Assembly (NCBI GenBank): GCA_030407315.1
Contig: JALQPE010000566.1
Span: 1 to 59,044 of the forward strand
Reading direction: 5' to 3'
Source: Asparagopsis taxiformis
Taxonomy: Eukaryota; Rhodophyta; Florideophyceae; Bonnemaisoniales; Bonnemaisoniaceae
Length of the DNA: 59,044 nt
Shown here: positions 1-11,044 of the stretch, piece by piece
Numbering within the stretch: position 1 is the stretch's first letter
How the letters are laid out: the number at the start of each line of letters is the position of its first letter
Notes under the pieces: generated by a model
The model's database searches: none
What the model saw: only the letters and a program-made list of their open reading frames with translations
Told to the model about the DNA's origin: nothing
Position numbers and translations under genes: made by a program

Positions 1-317
1 TTGGATTGTTCCGGCCCGTTCTGTTCGGCGCAGTTCATCAACGACCCGCGTATTTGCGAGGTGAGGACAATCCGGGCGGAAGACAGCAGGCGGATGGCCA
101 ACGTCGAGTTTGTCGAGAACTACAGCAGCGGTTCGACGGGGAAGAAGCTCAAGGCGAAGGACCTAGGAAAATCCGAAGATCATTGTAGTATGCAATCCGC
201 GATATCCGTCCGGGGCAGGAGCTCTACGTCATTCTAGGACAGCGTTTAGAGCATGGAATTAGGGTCACGAAAGATGTTTTCATTTCGACTACAAATAAAG
301 CTACGTTCCAGAGTTGA
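1..317 (+). pseudogene. 3' end of a SET-domain gene (module gene A remnant)
   Basis: This reading frame is already open at the window edge, so only the 3' end is visible. It encodes the C-terminal part of a SET (lysine methyltransferase) domain. The stretch AQFINDPR followed by ANVEF matches the AASKINDP...TANVSF block of the intact SET domain at 46800-50273. A change of frame near 190-205 is needed to reach the matching end segment IRPGQELYVILG, which corresponds to AISAGSELFIEYG. The frame then runs to a TGA near 315. The canonical DYG or EYG end is ILG here, so the catalytic tyrosine environment looks lost. The decayed gene B-like stretch follows on the same strand. The match is visual; the enzyme assignment is moderately sure, activity unlikely. 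Confidence 0.5.
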
Positions 318-1130
318 AGTATCATTATAATGCAGCATGTCCAGCCACCATTAGTCCAGGGTGAGACCTATTGAGCAGTACTCGCCTGTCAAAAACCAAT
401 CGTTCACACTCTAGGTGCACTTCGTCCGAGCAGTGAACCTGACTGCTTGGTTGCTGTTATGCGTGCAGATGCAAAATACAAGACCAAGTTGAAATGGACG
501 CCCGGTGGATGTCCAGCTCAGTTGCATTGCTGTCCAGCCCAGAAATTCTACAATTCAGGGCAGAAAAAAATATTGCAAAAAACAACGATTTCAGCGGGTC
601 GATTGTGCCGTACGGCACACCCCCATCTCAAAAACATGTTCACATGTGCATGTTTTTGAGAATAGCCCAAATTTTAATTCAAATCAGGACGTCTTCCGGA
701 CATAGGGGTGCTCGCGGCCTAGCTCGACAGCTGTAATTGTACCTCATTAAATACTGTTGATGACTGCCTACCGTATACAATCTGGGCTGTTGGCGTATTA
801 TCCGGTACTTGACCTGACCTGAACGTTCATCGCAGACCGTTGTGTTACCGACACTATACAGCAATCTTTTTTGTATCTCGTGCAACTCAATCGTTCCATC
901 GCTTCCGGGAAGCTTCATTATGCCGCCGCGTATTGCGAAGAAAGCTCCAAAGCCTCCGGGCCTCCAGAAAACCGGTCAGCAGTGCTGCTGATCGAGTGCC
1001 CGACAATCCCGTGCGAAGAAGCGGTCTGGGCCTACCGGCAGCATTGGAACCGCTGTTCCGGTAGTCGCAAGACGGACCGGCGCAGAACTGGGGATCCGCA
1101 GCGAGAAAGTGAGTAAGGAGGAACGGCGCG
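318..1130. other. Intergenic stretch, no gene recognised
   Basis: I see no supportable coding region here. Short frames overlap each other and none resembles a family. Near 919 an ATG opens a short basic peptide (MPPRIAKKAPKPPG) that breaks after 23 codons. It may be the decayed start of the gene B remnant that follows. Confidence 0.4.
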
Positions 1131-1137
1131 GAGAGAG

Positions 1138-3197
1138 ATGGTGCTTGACCGAGGCAAGCGTGCTCGCAGGGACAGTGAACATCATGATGATGACATGATA
1201 GTGGCTCAAAACATGTTGGAATTGCGGCAGAGTGCTATGGCAAAGGTAGTTCCTCCGGGTTGGCAGATGCGGAGGTGCTGCAGACGGAGTCCCCAGCCGG
1301 GGGTTCCCGAGACACTGCAGGCTGTGACCCCCACTGCGCCAACTATGCCGAGTACATCAGCCCCAGCAGGTAATGCAGTCAGGGACCGAGGATAGCGGCA
1401 AGGGATGTTGTTTCTGAGCAACGTTCACAGGATGCCAACTATCATCGGCGGTCAGGTGGTACTGAGGGGAGAGAGCAGCCGGAGTGCGGGCCTCGTCACA
1501 ACAGACTGTCATTGGTGCCAAATATGCGCGTAACGCCCCCGCGACGTCAGGCTATTGCCGATGGAGGACATCATAATCCCGATAGCGTGCGAGATGGGGG
1601 GACGGTGAGGCAGAGAGGTTGCATCCGCCGGAATCCATCGATTTAATGGCGAGTCGCATCAATGCGCAGAAGAAGAAGATCGCGGAGCTGGAAAAAAAGT
1701 GTTTAGCCAGGACATAGCAAACAAGGCGCTCACCACGGAGATTGTTGCGTTGGAGGCTAAGGTGAAGACTCTGCAGGCGGAAAATGCCAGCCTTACTGCA
1801 ATTGCGAGAACAGGTAGAATCAGTGATCACGGTGGCGGTAAGTCGGAAATACAGAAAGCCATTCCTGTGAAATACCTTGGAGTTCTTAGGGCGGTTGAAG
1901 AAAACCTGACAAAGTGGTGCAAGAACGAGACCATGGAGCTGGACCCTATAGCGGAACAAACGCAGAGACGTTGGACTGGACGTACCATCGAGGTAGAGCC
2001 GGTAGAAGGGACACTTTGGAGCGAAAACGGTGTAGGATATATTGCTACTCCTCCGGGCTATTCATCAAGAATCTGCAGTGGTATACACCTTCGTACAGGG
2101 ACGAGAGTGATCTGCTGAATGACTTGGTCCGACACGTACTGCGTCAAAGTCCGTGGTGTGATGTGTTTTCCGATGAGGAGCAGCGTGTGTGCTGTCAAGA
2201 GGCTGTGGCGGGGAGCAAGGAATTGAAAGTGAAGGTGACGCAGAAACTGTCCGACGTGATGAGGCACGGAAGCGTAATGCGAGGGACAGATTGTTCGGTT
2301 CGCTGGGGTACACGAAATTAATGTCTAGATGCACGATGCTGACGACGCGAGCTGAGATGGACGAGCGAGAGGATCAAAAGCGCGAAGCGTCTGAGAAGCT
2401 TTTGAAACGGAAAGCAACGGTGATTTGGATATGGGGAGGTGGCGAACGGCACCGTTCTCAGAGCTGCGATACAGCAAAGGCATGGTTCCTGACAGCTTCG
2501 AAATGGAAGTGAATGGTGATGCATGGTTTAACAACCGAGTAGCTGTGAATGTGCTGGACATCTTCAGGGGTTATTCGATACGACCAGAACAGTAATGGAC
2601 ATAGAGACGAGCATACTAACGCTGGCGCGCCTGGATGCTTGGCTAGTGACTACTGTGGAGTGTTGGGATGAACCGAAGGGAAAGGAGGTGCACGGCAGAA
2701 GGAGTTTACAAGGCGGTACAGTCAATATGTGGGGGTAGCTTTTCAGCAATTAGTTGGTATGGTGGTGTACTGCATGTCTTGTCTCCAAGGCTCGCAAGCA
2801 AGGAAGAAACGGACGTTGTCGAGAGCGAACAGCGGACTAGTGCACAGTCACGGCATGTGTTGCAAGCCGTACTGTGACGAGAGAGGCTGTTGAAGTGTGG
2901 CAAAGCGGAGAGGGGTCTGGAATTGTTCATGTCGTTGATGATGTAAACCGCTGCTCATCACTTGTTCTAGTGTCCGAGGATTGGATTCAATCGCATATTA
3001 CGTCAAACCTCGGTGCTGTAATGGATTGTGTGATTGCGCAAGGACTAATTGGCGCAGAACTTTTCGTCGTTGACCCATATGCTGGACACCTGAGTGCAAA
3101 CCTGAATGTCGAAATCAATGCCCCACAGTATGGGGGCATGGAGCGGCGCCATGCAGCCACTGCTGATAACGGTTTTGGCGTAATGGAGGATGGTTGA
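1138..3197 (+). pseudogene. Decayed coiled-coil gene (probable gene B remnant)
   Basis: Several plus-strand frames follow each other and together resemble one decayed gene. Around 1640-1820 is a lysine/glutamate heptad-rich coiled coil (INAQKKKIAELEKK, then IVALEAKVKTLQAENASL), split by a frameshift near 1700. Between 2110 and 2400 a helical block rich in charged residues crosses two frames. At 2590-2800 is a hydrophobic block (ARLDAWLVTTVECWDEP... FQQLVGMVVYCM). Its layout recalls the conserved C-terminal block of the gene B proteins at 44007 and 51515 (hydrophobic helix, charged break, hydrophobic helix). A last frame ends at 3197. I count at least four frame changes or stops. Position just after a gene A tail supports the gene B reading. 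The family itself is not recognised, and identity with gene B is inference. Confidence 0.4.
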
Positions 3198-3269
3198 AAT
3201 TAGTGCAGTAAATGTGACGTTGACTAGAAGGCTTATCATGTAGTACATTATCAATAGAGTGCTGCGATT

Positions 3270-5545
3270 TAGATTTATTCTTCTTCATTATCATCTGTGA
3301 ACTGGTAATCAGTGTTGGTGTAGAAGCGGTTGAGATAGAAAACGGTGGTCCGACCAGTGCATTTGTTTCGTAAATGGCTTGACTGGAAAGTTACTTCGTA
3401 CGATGTGCACGGTGCCAGATATAGTAGATGCAGGAATGAGGTCAAACCAAGGACCACCTGCACTGTGGGGATGCAGTGTCATTGCTGTCACGGATCCGTT
3501 GTCCGGGTCCCATGTGGACCACTTTAAACAAATGCACCCAAGTGATTTTTCCACAGCGGTTTTTGGGCAAAGCAGGTCATATACTGAACGAAAGCGAGTT
3601 CTACAGGTTGAAACAGGTTTGGAGACTGCAGGCGTACCAGTGCCAGGACGCGCCCTACCCATATGGTTCTGTAGTCATCGGCAGTTCCGGAGATGACGAC
3701 AAAGGAGTACTGCGATCTCTTTGCGGAGCCGAATGATGAAGTTGCAAAGACGCGCTGCTGCTTGTGCCTCGACATGTTTTGTGGGGCGAAGCATGCCACT
3801 GTGCATGTCAAAGTCGTCGGCATCTGGGACGTACCCTCCCATGACGTAGGCGGACTTTACCACGGTGACGGAAATGTCCATGTCATGTATTGGAGGGCTT
3901 CTGCCGTGGCGCGCAGTCTAGCGAGGGTGAGGAACGCTTGTGCAGCTGTGTCACCGAGTTGCTGGAATAGCGTTATGGTGCCAGACGGGAACGAGGAGTT
4001 GTGCAGAGCAAAGAGTGGCAGGATCGGGCTGTCCGTCGATATCTGCAACGAGGAGGGTTGCATCGGGCAGCAGGGAGGCAAAGTCGTGCAGTGCAACGGT
4101 GAATCCGTCGCGAACGAGTACTGCACCGTCTGTGGGCGATATCATGCGTGCGTTTCCAATGTGTTCGATGGGGGTGTGACCAGTTGAGTGGCCAAGGAGA
4201 ATTCCATGTGGCGAATAGTCTCTTCCATGGCTGTGGAGCGCCTTCGAGAGGTTTTCCTATAACTCTGTTTGAAGAGAAGATGCGAGTGTTCGTAGGGGCC
4301 TGCATCAATGTGTTCCAGGGCGCCATATCTCTGCAAGTCCGGGAAGAGTCTAGAAGATGGAACTTGAAAGTTTTGAGACCTGTGGTGTGGAATGGGCCGA
4401 GGGTGGAGAGCATTGATTGTTTGAAATAGGAATGGAGTTCTGGGAGGCTTTCTAGTTCGGCGGCAGTCCAGTGCTTGATGCGACCGCGTTTCATGACCCA
4501 TGCGACGAGGTCAGAGTATTGCGTGCAGATGGAAGTGAGGGGGGCTGTCTCTACTTCGTCACAGCATGTGTCAATGAATGCTGCGATGAAAGGGAACATC
4601 ATGTCGACATGGTGATAGTCTTTGGCTGCGAGCATGCCGCGTATGCCGTCCTCCGTGAAGAGGCAGTTCAAATTGGTGCCCTTCTCACCCTTGGGGAAGT
4701 CGACATGAAGACCGGTGATGTAGTAGTCGCGTTCGATAGCGGACAGAATGCTGTTTGAGCCGGCGAGGATGGATTTTTCACCTTCTTGAAGGTGCGAGGT
4801 GTTCCGGAATGGGAGGCAGTGGTGGTGGTGAGGTCTGGGGAGCTGAGGCGGTGGACAATGCCCTGTTTGATGAGCTTTGAGATGCCGAGGTGGAGATTGT
4901 GCAGAGGCTCGAAGGAGAAAATGTTGTAGGGGTCTAGGGGACTGTTGGTGGGTAAAAAGAGCGGTCGATTCGAGGACAGAGTGTTGTTCGAGGAGGGAGA
5001 GAGCTTCGAGCGGAGCAGTTGTATGCTCCTGAGCGCTCTCTTGGTGTGCAGAGCGTGTATCATCGAGGGAGCGGGGCTGGTGTGGCGCTCTGGATTCAAG
5101 TTTAGTGGGGGATGTAGCAGCGGTGGCCGGGATGTGTGGTGGTAATGCTGTGCGATGTGCATGACAGCCTTTGGCCTCTGGAAAGTCGCCCAATAATTGG
5201 CTAGGATGGGAAAGTATTGGCGGGCAGTTGCAGTGGAGTCGTGCAGGGGAACCCGGAAGAGAACGCGGTGGATAGTTTGGACGAAACACTTTTTCGAGGC
5301 TTTAGCCTTATTCAATTTTGCGAGCGCGACTAGCATAAACGAGAGGTTGTCGGCCTTTTATCACCGAACAAGCGTTGACGAAGGGTTCACAATGTACGGA
5401 AGATACATCGACGATGGTGAGGCCGGTACGGATGCAGTGGCGACGGAGGGGGGCGGAGAAAGTTGAGCAGTGTGACGTGTATGGGGTATGCGACGATTGC
5501 GGAGCTCTGAGGCTTGGGGCTCTGTCGGGTACACTTGGAGGAGGC
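3270..5545 (-). pseudogene. Plavaka/CACTA-like transposase, C-terminal part
   Basis: Read on the minus strand, this is the middle and C-terminal part of a transposase resembling the Plavaka branch of CACTA/EnSpm transposons. Recognisable pieces, in order, are: a YPIHVTLLN-type block near 5450; IFSFEPLHNLHLGISKLIK near 4900; a helical stretch near 4600 (HHVDMMFPFIAAF); FKFHLL then, after a frameshift, RYGALEHIDAGPYEHSH near 4300; and a C-terminal GRVLALVRLQ...LAFVQY near 3600. It ends with GTVHIV near 3400. At least five frameshifts separate these blocks, so it is dead. It is cut at 5545 by a gypsy LTR, and the N-terminal half continues at 34828-36299. Family assignment rests on motif order remembered from the family, not on an alignment. 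Confidence 0.55.
4833..5545. repeat. Left copy of ~715-bp duplication flanking the gypsy element
   Basis: This 713-bp stretch recurs in the same orientation at 34828-35546 (719 bp), with scattered substitutions and small indels. The left copy ends exactly where the left LTR begins, and the right copy begins exactly where the right LTR ends. Both lie inside the same transposase pseudogene and carry the same codons. The flanking 5-mers (GAGGC on the left, GTCTG on the right) are not a normal short target-site duplication. Confidence 0.75.
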
Positions 5546-6206
5546 TGTGGAACCACGTTAGTTCTAGAAGCAGCTGGTACGAGCCACGGACACGCTGTCC
5601 TTACGAAACGAAACGAGCAGTCCACCCGCTGGTGTTTGACTGTATTGTTAGGTAGAAAGGTAGAGTAGAGGGTTAGCGAGTAGACACGAGCGTCACGACG
5701 CAACAATCCACGCGAGGATTACGTTAGCAAACGAGGTGGCACGTCACCGGAGGCGCTCTCGACCAAGCCCGGAGGCACTACACGCAATCAGCCTTACGTG
5801 CGGCGATGGGTAGGGAGTACGCAGCTCGACGGAGACGAAGCCTCGTTAGGCAAAACGTAAACGTAAACGTAGAAGTCAGTCGTAGACTAGAGCCGTTGCT
5901 CGATCGTTGTCTTGTCCCCTTTCCCTCCCGGCACGATGCCAATACCTATATGGCCACGATGGCATCGCTTTACAGTGTAAACACTGCTCGTAACGTCCCC
6001 GAATGGGAAGGGACCTTGTGGGTCACACGTAGGGACCCGTTGGTCCGTTGGCCGTTGCCAATACGTTCGTTGCACACGTGTGCAGGTTGCGCGCGCGCAT
6101 GCGCCAGCAATGTTCGTTCATTGCTGTCGCCGGTCGTATCCGCCGAAATTCGAATTCCGCGGAAAACGTAAATATTTGCAATTTCGGAATTGCCACGTAT
6201 ACTACA
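5546..6206 (-). repeat. 3' LTR of gypsy element (661 bp)
   Basis: It begins TGTGGAACC and ends TACTACA on the plus strand. Apart from a few substitutions and a 6-bp repeat-number difference (AACGTA copies near 5860), it equals the right LTR once the nested 16-kb element is removed. It contains the intact target site GATGGGTAGGGAG at about 5804-5816, which shows what the right LTR looked like before the nested insertion. Confidence 0.9.
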
Positions 6207-6221
6207 CAGCCCCACCCCCAC
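6207..6221 (-). other. Polypurine tract candidate
   Basis: Directly inside the 3' LTR, the minus strand reads TGGGGGTGGGGCTG, a purine-rich run at the place where plus-strand DNA synthesis is primed in LTR retrotransposons. The position fits; the T residues make it imperfect. Confidence 0.6.
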
Positions 6222-6582
6222 ACGTGGACGTCCCGGCCACGCGAGGCCCGTCAGGACGCGCCTGAGACACGGGGCCGTGGCGCCTTTTCGGGTACAACTG
6301 CGGACGTGGCAGTTGTCCCGAAAAATCTCGTTGAAACGTACATGGCCCGGTTGGCTGATCGAATCGCCACGGCGCCGGAGCGCGCGCGTGCGCTCCGGCT
6401 CTTTCGTAATCATCGCGGCCCGCCCGTTGGCGTCGTACGTCAATGCCTCGCTTAGGCGTTTTCCTGCAACGGATGCAGTGTCCAATTCCACCACGCGGGT
6501 GTGCTTCAATTCAGCGCGATACGAGCGCAGGCCGCGGCCTTTTCGTGAATCTGCCAGCGGGCATGTCGACAACGGTCGTCCG

Positions 6583-6595
6583 AAGGATATTTAAG
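6583..6595 (+). promoter_or_regulatory. TATA-like box for the antisense ORF
   Basis: The plus strand reads GGATATTTAAGC about 215 bp before the ATG at 6802. It lies inside the retrotransposon but points against gag-pol. A GC-poor TATA-like motif in otherwise GC-rich sequence, followed by pyrimidine-rich sequence 30-60 bp downstream, is what a promoter for the antisense gene would look like. No transcription data are available, so this is inference. Confidence 0.4.
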
Positions 6596-6801
6596 CGGCG
6601 GCTTAACGTGATAGCGATCGTCGCTCACCCTTCCTCTCACCATCGTCATCCAGGCCGTTGCCTTTCGTTCTCCCTTATCCTCTTCCCCCGCTGGGTACTA
6701 CTACCTCCGTTCCTTTCGTTCTCTTGTTCCGTTTAGCCCGCGTGGCTCTCGTCGTCGTGCTCGTTGCACTCGTCGTAATTATCGTGTACAGCGTAACCAC
6801 G

Positions 6802-9029
6802 ATGGTTACGACTCGTAGTACCGATGCTAACACCCCGCGGCCCGCCGGCTCTGCTGGAGGTGGAGCGAGAACCCTTCGCAGGGCGCTCCCTCCCTCGTCG
6901 GGGCCGGTGCGCCGCCAGCGACGGAAGCGTCCGTCGCGCCCGCCCCATCCGTTAGGGCGGGCGAAGCCGTTGCTCCTCAGGCCGTCGCCTCTTCGTCTCG
7001 CCCCATGGCTCCGTCTCGCCTGGCGGCTTCCGTGACGCCTGCCGAGGCTGCTAGGGCCGTCGCCCCACGTGATGATGACGCAACGGCGTCCGACTCGGGG
7101 AATTCGTCACCCGTCATTCCGGATGCCGCGGCCCCTTCGATGGGTGTAGCCGCGATGGCAGCGGCCGCTCGTTCGCGTCGTGCTGTGGCGGCGGCCCGCA
7201 CGGGCGTGCCTCGTCGTGATGGCTCGCCGCGTTCTCCTCGCCAGGACCCCTCGCCGGAGGGTGGTGACCCCGTTGGGACAGTCGGCACCGCCTCACGTGG
7301 CGGTGCGGCGCTAAACGTAGGCGTCCTGACCCACGCGTGGGCTGCGTTGCCCCGCGTGGGTATCACGGATGACGATCTCGCCACGTTGGCCAGAGATCGT
7401 CTGGACGCCCGCGCGGTCGTCGACTATATGCGTTCCGCCGAAGATACGTGGGGGCGAGCAGCCGGGCGTCGTTTCGCCAACGGGCCGCCGGGATCGGAAC
7501 GTTACCAGATCCCGGCGTCGATACGTTGCGACCGCTCGTGGTTGCGTGACGTCAACGACGCGATCTACGTCGACCGTATGGACGCATACTTATGGAAGGG
7601 GACGCCCGAGGAACCGCCGTTCATCTCGGTGGCGTCCGTATTCGTATGTCCGCGGACACTTTCCGAAAGGCAACGTGCCGAATGGAAGACTGCTCTTTCG
7701 TTGAGCGTCATCTCCAAAAGCGTCGTGTCGTACGATGACCACTTCGCTCTCCGCCACGTGAACGCGGACGACTATCGTGTGTCGCACGCGTCAGCTCCGT
7801 GGGTCGTCCCGAGCGAGCTCTACTTCCCGCCGTTGCCGGAAGTAGTCGAGGAGTTTCCGTACCCCCGTGGGTCGTCCACGTTATTACCACGCGTGGTACA
7901 TTATTTCACCGATGCCGTGAAGGACGCGCCTGCCCCCGTGAAGGAACGTTTCCTTATGGCCGTGGACATCGAACACGCAGCGATGCTCGCGTGCTCGCTG
8001 TTCGTGGAACGTCGTGTGTTCGGGCGCGCGTGCCTGCTGCCGGAGTCCACGTTGGACTTCCTGGCCGATTACGAGATGCTTCGTGCAATCCCGGTGGACG
8101 GTTCCGACACGTTCGTCTCCGTTACCAGCGCGTTGGCTGAGGTTCGCGGCGCCCTTGCGTTGGGGCCGGAGTATCGGGTTATACGTCCCGATTACGCAAG
8201 CGGCGATAACCAGGAGTTCGTCTCCGTTCGTAGCGATGGGGCTTACGTGCCGCGGGTCGCTTCCCGTTCCGAACGCCGTCGTGGCAATCGTGCCGGTTAT
8301 TTCGGCGGCCTCGGGGGCAACGAGCGCCCCCGAGGGACGCGTTCTGGCCGTCGTGGCCATCAAAACGAAGCGCCGCGTGCGCCGGATCCTCGAGAGGTCG
8401 TGCCACGCGAGGCTACGGGAGGGGGCAACGTTGCCCAGGTCGGTCGTCCGAGTGTGGCCACGCCGGCCGAACGCGCGCCACGCTTCGTTAGCCTGGACGA
8501 CCGCGTCTCCGATGAGGATGCCCGTCGGCTTCTCGGTACGTCGATGTCCGCTCCGCCTCGTGCGGACGGCTGGGTTATCCGTTCCCTCATCTCGTCCGTG
8601 GCTCGCGCAGCCGAAGAGTTCAGGGCCCAGACGTTGGACCTGACTGCCCGCTTGGCAACGGAACGCGCGATTTCGGAGCGTCTCGCCGCGGCGACTCGTA
8701 GTTACGCGCCGCCCGTTGGCGTTCGTAATGAACCGTACGGTTACGCGAGTGGCGGCGGCTTCGGCGACCCCGTCGGGTATGGTCACGCAGCGGCGTACCT
8801 GCCACGCGACCCCGCTCCGGCGCGCCCTTCGGATACGCGCAGTCACGGGACTGCGGATCCTTACGCTAGGGATCCCGCGTCTCGTCGCGAGCGAGCCCCC
8901 GTGGTCACGCAGACCGTCGATCCGTACGCGCCGGGCTTCGTTCAGCCCAGTCGCAGCCGCAGCCACGATAGCCGCGGCGAAGGCCCTGGTCCGTATGACC
9001 CTGCGGGCAAGCGTTCTCGTCGCTACTAG
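6802..9029 (+). CDS. Antisense ORF of the gypsy element (aORF), unknown function
   Basis: An open frame of 674 codons starts with ATG at 7005 and ends at 9029, opposite to gag-pol. A better start may be the ATG at 6802: the peptide MVTTRSTDANTPRP joins the main frame only through one frameshift between about 6830 and 6900. The N-terminus is alanine/proline/serine-rich. Residues about 110-390 (counted from 7005) look folded, with alternating hydrophobic and charged segments. From about 430 the chain is arginine-, glycine- and tyrosine-rich with RSRS-type runs at the end, suggesting RNA or nucleic-acid binding. There is no zinc knuckle and I recognise no domain. A truncated, diverged copy is kept in frame at 40545-41249, where many differences look synonymous or conservative. 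Antisense ORFs between pol and the 3' LTR are known in some plant Ty3/gypsy lineages; whether this one is related is unknown. Confidence 0.7.
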
Positions 9030-11044
9030 GTCGTTCCTAGGTTAGTTCGTAGGCCACGTCGGCTCTAGCATCGTATTGCTTCGTAAACTTCGTCTTGTTT
9101 CTTTGCGTAATCGCATGGCTCCGTTGAGCTTCGTAAGTTGCGTTTGGCAGGTCGTCTGCAGCAGAGGAGGGGTTTAGCGTTAAGCCCCTCCCCACAATTT
9201 TTTTTGTTGTGGCGTCTACCCCGTCGGGTGTCGTATGGCTTACGTAGCCCGTGCTTCGAGTTCGCGGCGGCGCGTGCCCGTTGGCAGGTTCGTAGCACAC
9301 GCAATTATTCGGCAAAGCGGCGGCTTTTCAATGCGAGTGGTACGTTAACCTCGATCATAGAGCCCGTTGGCGCGCGTATCATTTAGTAACTAACTCAGGA
9401 ATCGTTTCCGCCGTCGTTTCTCGTTCGAATAACCCCGTCGGGTGTCGCATTTCGTTGAGCATTCGAGCTCCTTAGCGCGTAGCACATCGGTGCCAATTTT
9501 AATTTGCTCCGATGAGCTGGGTGAAAAATTTCGTCGAACGTCAGACCGACGCGCGTGTGAGTCGGTTTGACGTTCTACGCCGTGGCGTGTACGCAGTAAT
9601 TCGTCGCAGTACGTTGCGGTTTCGTTGACGACGTGGTGGCCGGCGGGCTTGGCTTTTCGTACAGCCGTTGACGTCATTAGCGCCGTCGCGCTTCGCGTTG
9701 CCGCGGCTTCACGTTGGCCAGTGGCGTTATCATTTTGTAACTATCTCGGAATTCGTTTCCGCCGTCGTCCCTCGTGCGGATAACCCCGTCGGGTGTCGAA
9801 TTCCGTTGAGTGTTCGAGCTCCTTGGCACGTAGCACGTCGGTGCCAATTTTAATTCGCTCCGGTGAGCCGGACGAAAAATTCGCTAAGCGTCAGGCCGAC
9901 TCGCGCGTGAGTTGGCTTGACGCTTCACGCCGTTGCGTGTTCGTTCATTCGACTTGCGAACCCGACGGGGACGCGATTGACGAAGTCGTTTCGCATGCCC
10001 GCGGGCGTTTGAGGCTGTTACGTGAGCCAGTTTTTCGTCGGCTCGTTGCCTTCAGCTGTGCCGTTTTACGTTGGCTACCAGCTTGTACGCCGTCGCGTAT
10101 TCGTATTTCGTTACGTGCGTTCGACTGGCCGGCGGGCTTTTCGCTTCCGCGCGTCGTTCGTTATGCCCGCGTGGCAGGACACCGTTGTGTCGTTCCGTGG
10201 TTGCCGTACGTGGCTACCGCGTTCGGCGTCGTGCCTCACGATGGCGATACGGTTCGCCGTCCGTCGTCGCGGCCTCGTTGGCTCGTCGTTCGCACGCTTT
10301 ACTCGCGCGCTTCGTGCGCTGAGACCCGTTGGTCTAATTCGTCGGCTAACGTATAGCTTCGTTCCGCTTCGTGCGGGGAGTTTCGTAATGAGGCCGTTGC
10401 CATCTTCGCTGGGGACGCGTCCGTCCTACGTCGTTTCTCCGCCTACCGGCGTCACGTTGCCGTTAGCTCGCGAGCTGTTTGGCGTTGACCTCGTTGGTCG
10501 ATGCGACTCGTTGTCAGCGGCTGTCCACGGGGACGTACGATGGCTCACGTGACATGCCAAAATTACGAAATTTTCGGGGCACGCGTGTCCCGAGATTTGG
10601 CCGGATTAGCGCACTGTAATCGGCCCGATTTTTCGTACCGTGCGTCCATGGCCCGCTGGCCCAAGTATAATTTTTCGCGCGAAAAATCTGACGTGTTGTC
10701 CGTCCGTGGCCCGTGGTGTCGTCACCTTTGCCCGTGGGACGGTCAACACTGTCGAGCCAGTCGTGGCTCTTCACATCGTGTGAATCGTCCGCGCGTGGAC
10801 TCGTCGTCCAATCTTTCGTTGGCGCTCGTGCCTCCACCAACGTATGGTGTCGAAAACGAAAAGAGCGACGGCTCTAGCACGCATCGCGCCCCCCCCAACG
10901 CAAGGGTGGACGTCCCGGCCACTCGTTGTGCCTTCGCTTCTCGTTCGTGCGGCTCGTCGCCTTCGTTTGTTGCATCGTGCAACGTCGCGCACGCGTGCGC
11001 TTAACCCGACGCTCGTGTGCGTTTTCGGGGGCCGTCGTGGCCTT
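9030..11044. other. Noncoding interior of gypsy element between aORF and pol
   Basis: This 2-kb part has no supportable sense gene; plus-strand frames such as that at 9793 are rich in Arg/Val/Ser because the DNA is rich in CGT and ACG. It includes a short G/C hairpin at about 9168-9195 and a diverged direct repeat at 9388-9600 and 9738-9945. Most of it is retained, inverted, at 38730-40260, so it is a stable part of the element rather than random filler. It may hold the 3' ends of the two converging transcription units. Confidence 0.6.
9388..9945. repeat. Diverged direct repeat (~210 bp, period 350 bp)
   Basis: 9388-9600 and 9738-9945 share long blocks: ATCGTTTCCGCCGTCGT or close variants, ACCCCGTCGGGTGTCG, TCGGTGCCAATTTTAATT, and a CGTCAGGCCGAC-like end. 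The inverted element copy at 39700-39895 has only one such block, so the duplication is specific to this copy or was lost in the other. Confidence 0.65.

Noticed and set aside
5806..6594. ORFs of 120-200 codons inside and beside the left LTR
   Set aside because: They cross the LTR boundary or are repeated only because the LTR is repeated; no protein family recognised.
9793..10552. Plus-strand ORFs of 176-187 codons in the gypsy interior
   Set aside because: Composition is dominated by Arg, Val and Ser from CGT-rich DNA, and the diverged copy at 38808-39615 does not preserve the frame.
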